DNA of 64,000 nt from Pseudonocardia sp. SCN 73-27. Lineage in GTDB: Bacteria; Actinomycetota; Actinomycetes; Mycobacteriales; Pseudonocardiaceae. Made by a program: the position numbers and the translations under genes. The stretch covers positions 124,001 through 188,000 of the forward strand of contig MEGH01000001.1 in NCBI GenBank assembly GCA_001725415.1, read 5' to 3'. Below, piece after piece: positions 41,671 to 49,875 of the stretch; the stretch's first letter is position 1, and each line of letters begins with the position of its first letter. The notes under the pieces are model-generated. The model did not search any database, was not told the origin of the DNA, and saw nothing but the letters and a program-made list of their open reading frames with translations.

Positions 41671-42309
41671 TCAGGCGCAGCGTTGGAACGCGGGCAGGTG
41701 GTTGTCCTGGGAGGCGGCACGGAGACCGTCGAGGACGCGGACGACGTCGGGGTACGCCCGGACCTGAGGGATGAGCTCGTCATATAGCTGCACGTCGGCC
41801 TGCTCCGCGGCGACACCTGCTGCGCAGGCGGCGGCACGGGTGGGCGGGGCCGGCCGCCCCGGAGAAGCGGTGGCCGGAAGTGCGACCTGGTGAGCTGCCG
41901 CGACGGCTTCGAGTTCGGCGATGTGTTGAGCTTCCGCTCGAGCGATCTGCGAGAACGGCGGAATCTGTCCGAAGGCGGCCACCACGTTGTCGTAGGTCGC
42001 CTTCGCGTCGCGTTCCTCCTCGATCGCGCGGGTCAGCACCGCGGTGAGGTCTGCACTCGCCGTCGGAGTGACCACTGCTGACGGAGTGGTCGCCGCGGGC
42101 GGTGTGGCCGCTGCCGGTGATGAGCCTGTCGGCTCGCTGTTCTGCGCGCATCCGGAGGCAAGGCCTCCGAGCAGCAGGGCGACGAGGAGGGCCTTGGGAA
42201 TTCTCCGAGCCGTCGCGATGGACCGCCGGCGCGACCGACTGGGCAGCAGTGCAGCCGACGGCGACGCGTTCACTGTGCTGACCTTCATGAGTGGCTGCTT
42301 CGTCGTCAT
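41671..42309 (-). CDS. DUF2202-type ferritin-like lipoprotein
   Basis: 212 residues. A basic N-terminus and hydrophobic stretch (IPKALLVALLLGGLASGC) end in a lipobox, so it is probably a surface lipoprotein. After a Pro/Ala/Thr linker comes a four-helix ferritin-like domain (LTRAIEEERDAKATYDNVVA, IARAEAQHIAELEAVAAAHQ) with the E-x-H metal-ligand pattern of DUF2202. Function unknown. ATG at 42309, with a possible internal ATG at 42288. Confidence 0.82.
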   Translation of the reverse strand: MTTKQPLMKVSTVNASPSAALLPSRSRRRSIATARRIPKALLVALLLGGLASGCAQNSEPTGSSPAAATPPAATTPSAVVTPTASADLTAVLTRAIEEERDAKATYDNVVAAFGQIPPFSQIARAEAQHIAELEAVAAAHQVALPATASPGRPAPPTRAAACAAGVAAEQADVQLYDELIPQVRAYPDVVRVLDGLRAASQDNHLPAFQRCA

Positions 42310-42480
42310 TTGTCTCCCCCTCCGCTCCCGGACCCCGGTGAGCCTGGGGGACGGGCTTGAAAGTCCGCGCTGACCGAGCGGGAGGAATTAGGCCCTGCCG
42401 GTCGATCGAGGGCTTCAGCCGATCTCGGGATCGTCCCGGTCAACAGGGGCTTCCGTCCCGATGCGCCCCCAGGAGGGCGC

Positions 42481-43012
42481 TCAGCGGACGAGGAGCGTGG
42501 CCATCATGCCGGCGCGTCCTCGTGGTCGAGGATGTGGCAGTGGTAGACGCTGCGACCGGTACGGGTGTTGACCGGGATGCGTAGCCGCACCCACCCGCCC
42601 GGTGGCACGAGCACCACGTCCTGCGGCACGGCGGCCATGGGTCTCCCGTCGCTGGCCGCGACGACGGGTGAACGGCCAGACGTGCAGGTGGAAGGGGTGG
42701 GCGAGCGGGCCGGTATCGGTCACGGTCCAGTCTCCGACGGTGCCGTGATGATCTGGTCGTCGCGGGCGGGATCGAAGGAGCGTTGGGGGAGCGGGTGGTG
42801 GTCGCGGAGGCAGGCGGGGGTTCGGCGGGCAAGGTGGCCGCAGCGCGGGTGTCGCCGCCGGGCCGTCGACGACCAAGGTCACGAGGGTGACCGGTCCTGT
42901 CGACACCGGTGGAGCGCCGCCCCATGCCGGCCATCGCGGGGCCCCGGTCGTAGGGGTTGGTGAGCAGGGTGAAGCGGCCGTGGCATTCGGGAGATGCGTT
43001 GATCAGCCGCCG
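42481..43012 (-). pseudogene. Multicopper oxidase C-terminal remnant
   Basis: Fragments in different frames reconstruct the last cupredoxin domain: RLINAS..., FTLLTNPYDRG, GPVTLVTLVVDGPAATPAL, DTGPLAHPFHLHVWPFT, VPQDVVLVPPGGWVRLRIPV, SVYHCHILDHED, AGMMATLLVR*. HPFHLH and HCH...H are the copper motifs. At least three frameshifts separate them, one being a 2-nt gain after DHED, and the first two domains are gone. Confidence 0.8.
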
Positions 43013-43081
43013 GCGCTGGGCGCGGCCGGGACGGTCGGCTGGTACTGGCGGCGGCGACTGATCGGCCGCGGGCTCGTCGCG

Positions 43082-43327
43082 ACCGATCTTCCAGCACTGA
43101 TCGCCGTCGGCGGTACTGCTGCTCGTCGATCTCACCGCGGGCGAACCGTTCGGCGAGTAGGCGGCGAGCCCCGACGAACCCGGCGCCCGAGTTGATCACG
43201 ATGACGGACAAGGAGGTGGCCACCGCCGCGCCCAGGGGTGGGCCGAGCAGCAGGACGAAGGCGGGGACGTTCAGAAACCGCCGTCGACACCGAACAGGCC
43301 GGTCAGGAACCTGACGGCCAGCCCGGC
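43082..43327 (-). pseudogene. TauE/SafE fragment joined to a SHOCT-domain fragment
   Basis: Minus-strand bases 43195-43327 closely match 17821-17960, the TauE/SafE gene (VATSLSVIVINSGAGFV against VATSLAVIVINSAAGFV), with small indels. After GAGFV the frame passes into ARRLLAERFARGEIDEQQYR, a SHOCT domain that normally ends small proteins next to multicopper oxidases. Two unrelated gene scraps have thus been joined. Confidence 0.7.
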
Positions 43328-43387
43328 CTGCTGGGTGTGCACTACCCGAGCGACGTCCTCGCCGGGGGCCTTCTCGGCGTTGCCTGA
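43328..43387 (+). pseudogene. PAP2 phosphatase C-terminal scrap
   Basis: Nineteen codons and a stop, LLGVHYPSDVLAGGLLGVA, match the last motif of PAP2-superfamily phosphatases (G-x-H-Y/F-x-S-D-V-x-A-G). Upstream sequence switches at once to the TauE scrap on the other strand, so only this end remains. The gap 43388-43524 shows nothing further. Confidence 0.5.
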
Positions 43388-43524
43388 GCGTTCCTCACGA
43401 TCGCCGAATCGGTACACCGAGGCGGAGGAGCAGCGGAGTCGACGGCGGTGACCTGCGGCAGAGCTGAGGCGGGTAACCCTCCGACACCTGACGAGTCGGA
43501 TACGTCAGCCGCAGAGGGTCGGTC

Positions 43525-43743
43525 TCAGCGTGGCGTGGCCTCGATCCGCAGGGCGAGGGTGGGGCATGCCTCGACGGCGGCCCGGGCGTCGCGCTGGTCG
43601 TCGCGGCCCAGCGGCCGTCCGGTGCGGCCGTCGGCGAGGATGGGATAGCCCCATTCGTCCAGGTCGATGTGGTCGGGGAGAAGGTCTGCGCACAGCCCGT
43701 GCGCTGCGCAGGCGATCGGATCGACGCGTAGACGTTTGATCAT
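43525..43743 (-). CDS. Ferredoxin, 3Fe-4S type
   Basis: 72 residues: MIKRLRVDPIACAAHGLCAD gives two of the cluster Cys with the C-x2-H-G-x-C pattern of actinomycete 3Fe-4S ferredoxins, and ACPTLAL the last. Cytoplasmic single-electron carrier. Its ATG overlaps the NuoF-like stop (ATGA), so it is the last gene of the six-gene operon and the likely partner of that flavoprotein. Confidence 0.88.
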   Translation of the reverse strand: MIKRLRVDPIACAAHGLCADLLPDHIDLDEWGYPILADGRTGRPLGRDDQRDARAAVEACPTLALRIEATPR

Positions 43744-45062
43744 CGAAACTCCAGCGGGAAGATCATGGGAGCGCCCGCGGCGAGGCAGGGGCGACCGGTC
43801 AGGTGGTCGCGCAGGTCCGCGGAGAAGACGTCGAGAGCGGTCCGGGTGAGTCGTGCGGCGCCATCGGGCAGCGCACAGGCTCCTCTGCCGGTGACCAGGT
43901 CCAGTCGATGACGGAGGCGGTCGTGGGCGTGGCGGGCGTCGCGGGAGCCGGCGGCGATCGCGGCCAGATCGGCGGCGACGGCAGGGAGCCCGAACAGGCA
44001 CGGTCCGCACTGGCCCGCCGACTGATCGGCGAGGAAGCGGACCAGCCGGGCGGTGTGGGCGAGCCCGCACGCGCCGGACGGCAGCGGAAGCAGTGTCGGG
44101 ACGCCGAGCGCGGCACCTGCGGCGCGCATCGCGGTGTGCGTCAATGGCGTCTCGATCGCCGTCGCGGGCAGCCATGCACCGCCGTAGCCGCCGGACAGCA
44201 CCGCCTGGACGTGTCCGGAGGGGCCGCCGCAGAGCTCGATGGCCGCCCGCACGGTCGTCCCGGCGGCCACCTCGACCACCCCAGGGGTGTGGACGGCACC
44301 GTCGATGCTGACCAGCAGGGTGCCGGGTAGGTCGGGGGTACCCAGCTCGCGGAACCAGGGGGCGCCGTTGCGGGCTATGAGGGCGATGTGGGCGAGCGTC
44401 TCGATGTTGTCGACGAGCGTCGGGGCTCCTCCGACGCCGCGATCGGTGGGTCGTGGTGGGCTGGTCGTCGGCGTCGCCGGGCCGCCGGAGAGGAAGTTGA
44501 CCAGTGCGGTCTCCTCGCTGGCGACGTAGCGGGCGGGGACGCCGCGCACCCGGACCGGGACCGGGCCCTGCCGTTGCGCTGCGAGAGTGCGCAGGCGTGG
44601 ACCGGGGCCGTCGGGGCCGTCGTGGATGGCGAGGATCGCGGACTCGGCGCCGAGCGTGCGTGCGACGAGCTCGATGCCGTCGAGGACGAGATGGGGGGCG
44701 CAATCGAGCAGCGCGGCGTCCTTGCAGGAGGCCGGTTCTCCCTCGCACCCGTTGGCCACGACGACCGGGCGTCGGCGTCGGTCGGCGACCGCGCGCAGTT
44801 TGACCGAGGTCGGGAACCCTGCGCCTCCGCGCCCGCGCAGACCGGCGGCGTGGACGAGGTCGACGAGCTCGTCGGCGGTGAGATGCGGCAGTGGACCGTA
44901 CCGACGTCGATGGGTGGTGAGATCGTCGGCACGTCCGCCGGCGGACCAGCCGGCGAGCAGGCGTGAGGGGCTCGGCGTGGCCGCCCGAGCCCGGGTTGGC
45001 TGCGGAGTGTGATCCGTTCGCGGAACGGTGTCGGCAAGGGGGTGCGTGCCGGTTGGGTTCAC
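43740..45062 (-). CDS. NuoF-like NADH-binding flavoprotein
   Basis: 440 residues, complex I 51-kDa type: the NADH/FMN loop AGLRGRGGAGFPTSVKLRAV, VVANGCEGEPASCKD, VDNIETLAHI, a SLBB-like strand region (LVSIDGAVHTPGVVEVAAGT), and the C-terminal cluster domain with GQCGPCLFGLP and GRGACALPDGA. It should oxidise NADH (or reduce NAD) and exchange electrons with the ferredoxin. No NuoE or NuoG lies nearby. GTG at 45062 overlaps the stop of the SGAS-tail protein gene. Confidence 0.87.
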   Translation of the reverse strand: MNPTGTHPLADTVPRTDHTPQPTRARAATPSPSRLLAGWSAGGRADDLTTHRRRYGPLPHLTADELVDLVHAAGLRGRGGAGFPTSVKLRAVADRRRRPVVVANGCEGEPASCKDAALLDCAPHLVLDGIELVARTLGAESAILAIHDGPDGPGPRLRTLAAQRQGPVPVRVRGVPARYVASEETALVNFLSGGPATPTTSPPRPTDRGVGGAPTLVDNIETLAHIALIARNGAPWFRELGTPDLPGTLLVSIDGAVHTPGVVEVAAGTTVRAAIELCGGPSGHVQAVLSGGYGGAWLPATAIETPLTHTAMRAAGAALGVPTLLPLPSGACGLAHTARLVRFLADQSAGQCGPCLFGLPAVAADLAAIAAGSRDARHAHDRLRHRLDLVTGRGACALPDGAARLTRTALDVFSADLRDHLTGRPCLAAGAPMIFPLEFR

Positions 45063-45415
45063 GATGCTCCCGAGGTGACGTGAGAGATTCCCGGCGCTGT
45101 GTGCTGGGGCGCGAGCGTCGGCGGTTGCAGGCGTGATCCGCTTCCGACGTCTCCTCGACCGGCGACGGCCGATGGGCTGCCGTTCGGGGCGACGCTGTCG
45201 GGGGCCGTAGGTGTGTCGGAAGCGGTGATCGGATGGGCGAAGATCAGGGCGGCGACCGCGGTGGCGACGACGCCCCCTGTTGCGGTCCAGCTGGTGACGG
45301 TCCGGGTGCGACGCAGGCCCTCGTCGCGGGCGGCTCGGCGTGCACGGGGGTCGCGTGTCCCAGGGGCGCGGACGGGACGACCGCCGTTCGGCGGGGGTGT
45401 CCGGGTGGTGGTCAT
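45059..45415 (-). CDS. Single-pass membrane protein with C-terminal TSGAS tail
   Basis: 118 residues: a basic cytoplasmic N-terminus (RRAARDEGLRRTRTVTSW), one membrane segment (ATGGVVATAVAALIFAH), then a disordered Pro/Ser/Thr/Gly stretch ending exactly in GISHVTSGAS. The end resembles the ApbE flavinylation motif (S/T-G-A-S/T), but there is no FMN-binding domain. It is a paralogue of the protein at 46980-47438. Start ATG at 45415. Its stop overlaps the NuoF-like gene. Family not known to me; a flavin-carrier role is inferred. Confidence 0.75.
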   Translation of the reverse strand: MTTTRTPPPNGGRPVRAPGTRDPRARRAARDEGLRRTRTVTSWTATGGVVATAVAALIFAHPITASDTPTAPDSVAPNGSPSAVAGRGDVGSGSRLQPPTLAPQHTAPGISHVTSGAS

Positions 45416-45499
45416 GACCTCAGACAACCCGTCAATTCTTGGAGGTTCCGTGGGAGGTCGGAGTCGGTTCGGCACGCACAAGGTCACGGCGCACGGCGA

Positions 45500-46045
45500 T
45501 CACCTCAGGTGTTCGCTTCGCGATCCGTCGGACCAGATGAGTGCGCGCCACAACAGGCCGGCGGTCGCGGCGGCGACGCAGCAGAGAGTCAGGACGAGGA
45601 TCCACCCGGTCGTGGTGTCGGGGCCCCCGAGCCCGAGTCCGTGCACGACGGCGAGCGGCCAGCAGGCGTAGGCGGCCATGTGTACGACTCGCCAGGTCCG
45701 CAACCCTATCCGGGCGCGCAGCAGGCTGGTGAGGATCAGCGCGGCGAGCAGATCGAATGCGGCAGCGCCGAGGCCGAGCCAGAAAGCCTGGTAGCCCGAG
45801 GTGAAGGGGACGACGACGTCGACCCAGCGGATCGGCACGTAGCCGTCGAGCACGGCTGTGACGACGTGGAGCGCGACGAAGGCGACAGCCAGCAGAGAGG
45901 CGTTGCGGTGCAGGCGGGCCAGCGCGAACCGGGGCCAGCGCGCGGTCGCTGCGCGGGCGATGCCGGAGATACCGAGCACGAGGGTGGTCGTCAGCAGCAC
46001 GAGCGAGACGAGGCCGGCGGCCCGGCTGGCGTACCAGGTCCACAT
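45500..46045 (-). CDS. Ferric reductase-like transmembrane b-type cytochrome
   Basis: 181 residues with about six membrane segments. His residues sit in pairs on the helices (ARLHRNASLLAVAFVALHVV, TWRVVHMAAYACWPLAVVHG), as expected for two b hemes in the ferric-reductase domain (MsrQ/YedZ-like). It lacks the cytoplasmic FAD/NADPH part of true ferric reductases. ATG at 46045 overlaps the apbE stop. It is the probable route of electrons across the membrane. Confidence 0.85.
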   Translation of the reverse strand: MWTWYASRAAGLVSLVLLTTTLVLGISGIARAATARWPRFALARLHRNASLLAVAFVALHVVTAVLDGYVPIRWVDVVVPFTSGYQAFWLGLGAAAFDLLAALILTSLLRARIGLRTWRVVHMAAYACWPLAVVHGLGLGGPDTTTGWILVLTLCCVAAATAGLLWRALIWSDGSRSEHLR

Positions 46046-46983
46046 CAGAGATCGCCTTCGTTCTCCGGCGGCCACTGACCGATGGTGCGGACCTGGCCGT
46101 CGTCGCCGACCAGCCGTGCGGGGAGGCCCGCGGTGGTGAGCCACCCGGGCGCGGCGGCTCCGAGCAGGAGTGAGGCGGTGGCGGCGATGTTGGCGTCGAC
46201 GCAGGCGCCGGCGGCCACGGTGACGGTCCGCCAGCCACTCTGAGCAGGCAGCCCGGTACGTGGGTCGACCACGTGATGGCAGTGACGGCGGCCCCGCCGC
46301 CACCGTCGCCGAGTGGTGCCGGAGGTCGCCAGCCCGCCGGAGGCGAGGGAGATCACCGGGCCCGGGCCGGCCTGAGCGTGGTCGTCGGTGACATGTATCC
46401 GCCATCCGCCGGCCGGTGGAGGGCCTGCGACGGCGAGGTCACCGCCGAGGCTGATGAGTACTCCGCACCCGGTTCGCCCGGCGATCCGCGTGGCGGCCAG
46501 GTCGGCGGCCAGGGCTTTGGCGGTGGACCCGAGATCGATCCGGGTGCCGCGCGGGACGAGCAGCGAGCGATCGGCCGGGCTCCAGGCCAACCGCCACCAT
46601 CCGGGCGCCGGCACGGGCACGATGTCGGCATCGGTGTCGGTGACCTCGGCGAGGTCCCGGTCGTAGCCGAGGGCGTCCATGCACGTGCCGACGGTCGGGT
46701 CGAGGAGGCCGTCGGTGATCCTGGCTGCGCGCAGCGCGGCGTCGAGGTGCACTGCGAGGACGGCGCCCACCTGCACAGCGTGGCCGGCCTGGTGCTCGAC
46801 AGTGCGGACCTCGGAGTCGGGCCGGAAGCGCGAGCATGCTCGGTCGAGATCGTCGAGGTCCTGACGGAGCATCTCGACGGCGATCGGGAGGGCGATGCGG
46901 TCGGTGATCACCACGGTCGCGGTGGTCCCGATCGCGGGGAACGACTCGGAGGCATCGGGCCCGACGATCACCGGAGCCGTCAC
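46045..46983 (-). CDS. apbE: FAD:protein FMN transferase
   Basis: 312 residues of the ApbE family, which moves FMN from FAD onto Ser/Thr of target proteins. Motifs: FPAIGTTATVVI near the start, ITDGLLDPTVG, RIDLGSTAKALAADLAA (Mg/FAD site), VLISLGGDLAV and HHVVDPRTGLPA. No signal peptide or lipobox is visible, so export is not evident; this matters for targets with outward tails. GTG at 46983 overlaps the stop of the upstream TSGSS-tail gene, pointing to that protein as substrate. Confidence 0.88.
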   Translation of the reverse strand: MTAPVIVGPDASESFPAIGTTATVVITDRIALPIAVEMLRQDLDDLDRACSRFRPDSEVRTVEHQAGHAVQVGAVLAVHLDAALRAARITDGLLDPTVGTCMDALGYDRDLAEVTDTDADIVPVPAPGWWRLAWSPADRSLLVPRGTRIDLGSTAKALAADLAATRIAGRTGCGVLISLGGDLAVAGPPPAGGWRIHVTDDHAQAGPGPVISLASGGLATSGTTRRRWRRGRRHCHHVVDPRTGLPAQSGWRTVTVAAGACVDANIAATASLLLGAAAPGWLTTAGLPARLVGDDGQVRTIGQWPPENEGDL

Positions 46984-47438
46984 GAGGAGCCCGAGGTGGC
47001 GTGGGAGTAGCTGCGGACCGTCGGAGGGGACACCGGTGCAACCGGTGCCGCGGGCGGCTGCAGCCCCTGCCCGGACGCTCCCTGCCCGGACGCTCCCTGC
47101 CCACTCGGCGACTGCCCAGCCGATCCTGACGACGAGTGATGGGTGGTGTGTGAGCGCCGTGGAGCCGGGATGGATGTGGTCGGGGCGGCGGTGTCGGGGT
47201 TCACGCTCTGGCCGGGGGAGACATCGCCCGGGGAGTCCTGGCTGCCGAGGGTGGGAGCGGTCGGGATCGTGTCGGCGGCGGCGTCGGAGGTCTGGGCGCC
47301 GGCGGGGCTCTGCGCGAGCACGAACGCGGCGAGCGCGGTGGCCGCGGCACCGCCGACCGCAGTCCAGGTCGTGACCGTCGAGGCGCGGCGCAGGCCCCGG
47401 TCACGAGCGTCGGCGCGGATGCGTTGTGACTCGTTCAC
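46980..47438 (-). CDS. Single-pass membrane protein with C-terminal TSGSS tail
   Basis: 152 residues with the same plan as the 45059-45415 protein: a basic N-terminus (RIRADARDRGLRRASTVTTW), one membrane segment (AVGGAAATALAAFVLAQ), a long low-complexity exterior including three GQGASGQG-type repeats, and the end RSYSHATSGSS. The shared SHxTSGxS end, at the very C-terminus of both, is the most conserved part outside the membrane region. GTG at 47438. First gene of the operon; its stop overlaps apbE. Confidence 0.72.
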   Translation of the reverse strand: MNESQRIRADARDRGLRRASTVTTWTAVGGAAATALAAFVLAQSPAGAQTSDAAADTIPTAPTLGSQDSPGDVSPGQSVNPDTAAPTTSIPAPRRSHTTHHSSSGSAGQSPSGQGASGQGASGQGLQPPAAPVAPVSPPTVRSYSHATSGSS

Positions 47439-47563
47439 GCGCCCCACCCAACTCCGGTGTTCTTGGAGAATCCTGGGTATCACTGCACCCGGCTGGAGCA
47501 TCCGAGGTCGGCGCATGCAGGTCCGCCGCGGTGAGCGAGGTGGCGCGGCGGCCGACGCGGTCC

Positions 47564-48013
47564 ATGATTGCCGCCGTGACCACCGAACCCGGACATGACG
47601 TCGCCGCGCACATCGGCCGGCCGTGGGTGCTGCTCGTCGAGGACGAGGCGGAGTTGGCGGGGACGCTGCCGGTCGGCGCCGCCCGCTTGGCGCTGGACGC
47701 GCGCGAGGTCGTCGCGGGTTCGACACGGACTGCGTTGTCGCAGCGCGAATGCGACCTGCTCGCGGCGTTGGCGGCGCGGCCGCGGCAGGTGTTCGGGCGT
47801 GACGACCTGCTGGCGCCGGCGTTCCAGGAGGCGGAGAACCCGGTGGTCGTCGACACCTGTGTGCACGACCTGCGGCGCAAGCTCGGTCGCGGTGTCGTCG
47901 AGACCGTTCGCGGCCGGGGCTACCGCCTCGGCACACCTCTCCCGGAGGCAGACGGTCCGGACGGCAGCTCGACGGACGGCGCGGGCGCTACCGCCGACCG
48001 GCCGCTCGGATGA
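47564..48013 (+). CDS. OmpR-type response regulator lacking most of its receiver domain
   Basis: 149 residues. It starts like a normal receiver (WVLLVEDEAELA) but passes in frame to GTLPVGAARLALDAREV and a complete winged helix (ALSQRECDLLAALAARPRQV, VDTCVHDLRRKLGRGVVETV, RGRGYRLG). About 90 residues including the phospho-acceptor Asp are absent. It may be an in-frame deletion product that still binds DNA. Start uncertain (ATG 47564 or GTG 47576). Its stop overlaps the kinase gene. Divergent from the six-gene operon by 125 bp, so a likely regulator of it. Confidence 0.78.
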   Translation: MIAAVTTEPGHDVAAHIGRPWVLLVEDEAELAGTLPVGAARLALDAREVVAGSTRTALSQRECDLLAALAARPRQVFGRDDLLAPAFQEAENPVVVDTCVHDLRRKLGRGVVETVRGRGYRLGTPLPEADGPDGSSTDGAGATADRPLG

Positions 48014-49257
48014 CTCGCGGTGGCGCCACGGGCGAAGCCGTTCTCGCCCGGCGTGCCGCCGTGCGGCTCGGGGTGCAGGCTGCGGTGCTCGCGGGACTGA
48101 TCGTCGTCGCGTTGACGGCGGTGGCCATCGTGGTCCTGCTCGACGCGCAGCGAACCCAGGTCGGCGCGGCGTTGCAGGAGGCGATCGACCGTGCGGACGA
48201 CGCCACGGACCCGCCTGCGGGCATGTTCCTGGTGTTGCGTGAGCCGACCGGGTCGGTGAGAGCGACCCCGAGGCTGCCAACCGGTGTCGCGGACCCGAAC
48301 AGCCTCTCACTGGCCGCAGACGGAGCATCGGTACCGACGAGGGAGCGCAGTGTTCGTGGGGTGCGGTACGAGATCGCGACGCAGTTGCGTGACGACGGCG
48401 TCACCGTCCAGGCGATCCTCGACCTGACGGCCAACCACAGCGCACGCAACCAGCTCCTCGCCACCATGTTCGCCACCGGGCTCGCCGGGCTCCTCGTGGC
48501 CGGGGCGGCCGGGACCTGGCTCGGCCGCCGGGCCCTGACCCCGCTCTCGGGTGCGCTGTCGCTGCAACGACGCTTCGTCGCCGACGCGGGCCACGAACTG
48601 CGGACCCCGCTGACGTTGCTCGGCACTCGCGCGCAGCTGCTGCGCAGGCGCCTGCGCCGTGATCCCGACGCCGATCCGCAGCTGCTCGCGGAGGTCGAGG
48701 GTGTCGTCAGCGACGCGGGCCGACTCACCGCGATCCTCGAGGACCTGTTGCTCGCCGCCGATCCGTTGGGCGTGCGGCCCCGCGAGCCGGTGGACCTGGC
48801 CGAGCTGTGCCGCGACGTGCTCGCCGCCGCGGCAGCCGCCGCCGAGGACCGAGGCATCGAGTTGCGGCTCGACGTCGAAGGAGCCGTGCGGGCCGTCGGA
48901 TCCACGGCGGCCCTGCGTCGGGCGGTCACCGCGCTGATCGACAACGCCGTGCGGCACGCGACCCACACCGTCGACGTCAGGGTGCGCTCCGAGGGTGCCA
49001 CCGCCGCCCTCGAGGTCGCCGATGACGGGAGCGGCGTCGATCCGGCGGTGGCGCCTCGGCTGTTCGAACGGTTCGCCACGGCCGCTCGGCCGGGGGAGTC
49101 GGGTGAGCGTCGCTACGGTCTCGGCCTCGCCCTCGTGGCGGAGATCGCAACCGCCCACGAGGGCCGGGTGACACTCCTGGGCACCACCGGCGGCGCCACG
49201 TTCCGGCTCTCGATTCCCGCCGCCGACCCGTCTTCACAGCCTCCAAGGAAGCTCTGA
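48010..49257 (+). CDS. Sensor histidine kinase
   Basis: 415 residues: two membrane segments (~22-44 and ~150-172) flank a short extracytoplasmic sensor of about 100 residues. Then come an H-box FVADAGHELRTPLTLLGTRA, N-box LIDNAVRHA, G-boxes VADDGSGVD and YGLGLALV. ATG overlaps the response-regulator stop (ATGA). The kinase appears intact although its partner regulator lacks the phospho-acceptor site. Confidence 0.88.
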   Translation: MTRGGATGEAVLARRAAVRLGVQAAVLAGLIVVALTAVAIVVLLDAQRTQVGAALQEAIDRADDATDPPAGMFLVLREPTGSVRATPRLPTGVADPNSLSLAADGASVPTRERSVRGVRYEIATQLRDDGVTVQAILDLTANHSARNQLLATMFATGLAGLLVAGAAGTWLGRRALTPLSGALSLQRRFVADAGHELRTPLTLLGTRAQLLRRRLRRDPDADPQLLAEVEGVVSDAGRLTAILEDLLLAADPLGVRPREPVDLAELCRDVLAAAAAAAEDRGIELRLDVEGAVRAVGSTAALRRAVTALIDNAVRHATHTVDVRVRSEGATAALEVADDGSGVDPAVAPRLFERFATAARPGESGERRYGLGLALVAEIATAHEGRVTLLGTTGGATFRLSIPAADPSSQPPRKL

Positions 49258-49311
49258 GATTGCGCCGCGACGATCGGAGCCGTACCTGACCGACTGCGGA
49301 AGGCCTGATCG

Positions 49312-49875
49312 TTGCCCACGTTCATGTTCGGACTTCCGTTGCACCCCTTGGTGGTCCACGCGGTCATCGTGTTGGTCCCGGCGGCCGTGATCGGATCGGT
49401 GCTGGTCGCGGTGTGGCCGCGCGTCCGTGCCCGGTGGGCATGGCCGGTCGTCGCGCTCACCGCCATGGCGACGCTCGCCATCCCCGTCGCCACCAGCACC
49501 GGGGAAGGCCTGGAACGCAACATCCCCCGCACCCCGTCGATCCAGGCGCACGTCGAGCTGGGGGACCAGCTGCTGGTCTTCGTCGCCGCGATGCTGGTGT
49601 GCGTGGCGGCACTCGTGGCGCTCGACCGCATGCGCCGCCGTCGCACCGCGGACGCGACGCTGGCCGCACACCGGGCCGGACCCGGCACCATGGCCGCGCC
49701 GCGGATCCGCGATGGTCAGGCCCAGGTAGCCGCCCTCGTGCTGGCCGTGCTCACGGTAGGGTTCGCGCTGGTGTCGGCGGTGCAGGTCGTCCGCATCGGT
49801 GACAGTGGCGCCCGCGCCGCGTGGGGGAGTCTCCAGTACGCGCCGCAGCCATGGCCGGTCGGGCGTGACGGGTGA
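49312..49875 (+). CDS. DUF2231 membrane protein
   Basis: 187 residues with four hydrophobic segments and the family start FGLPLHPLVVHAVIVLVPAA (conserved G-x-P-x-H-P). Members are thought to bind heme or work in membrane redox, unproven. TTG at 49312 has GGAAGG 9 nt upstream; an internal ATG at 49324 is the alternative. Follows the kinase by 54 bp, so probably in its transcript. Confidence 0.82.
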   Translation: MPTFMFGLPLHPLVVHAVIVLVPAAVIGSVLVAVWPRVRARWAWPVVALTAMATLAIPVATSTGEGLERNIPRTPSIQAHVELGDQLLVFVAAMLVCVAALVALDRMRRRRTADATLAAHRAGPGTMAAPRIRDGQAQVAALVLAVLTVGFALVSAVQVVRIGDSGARAAWGSLQYAPQPWPVGRDG

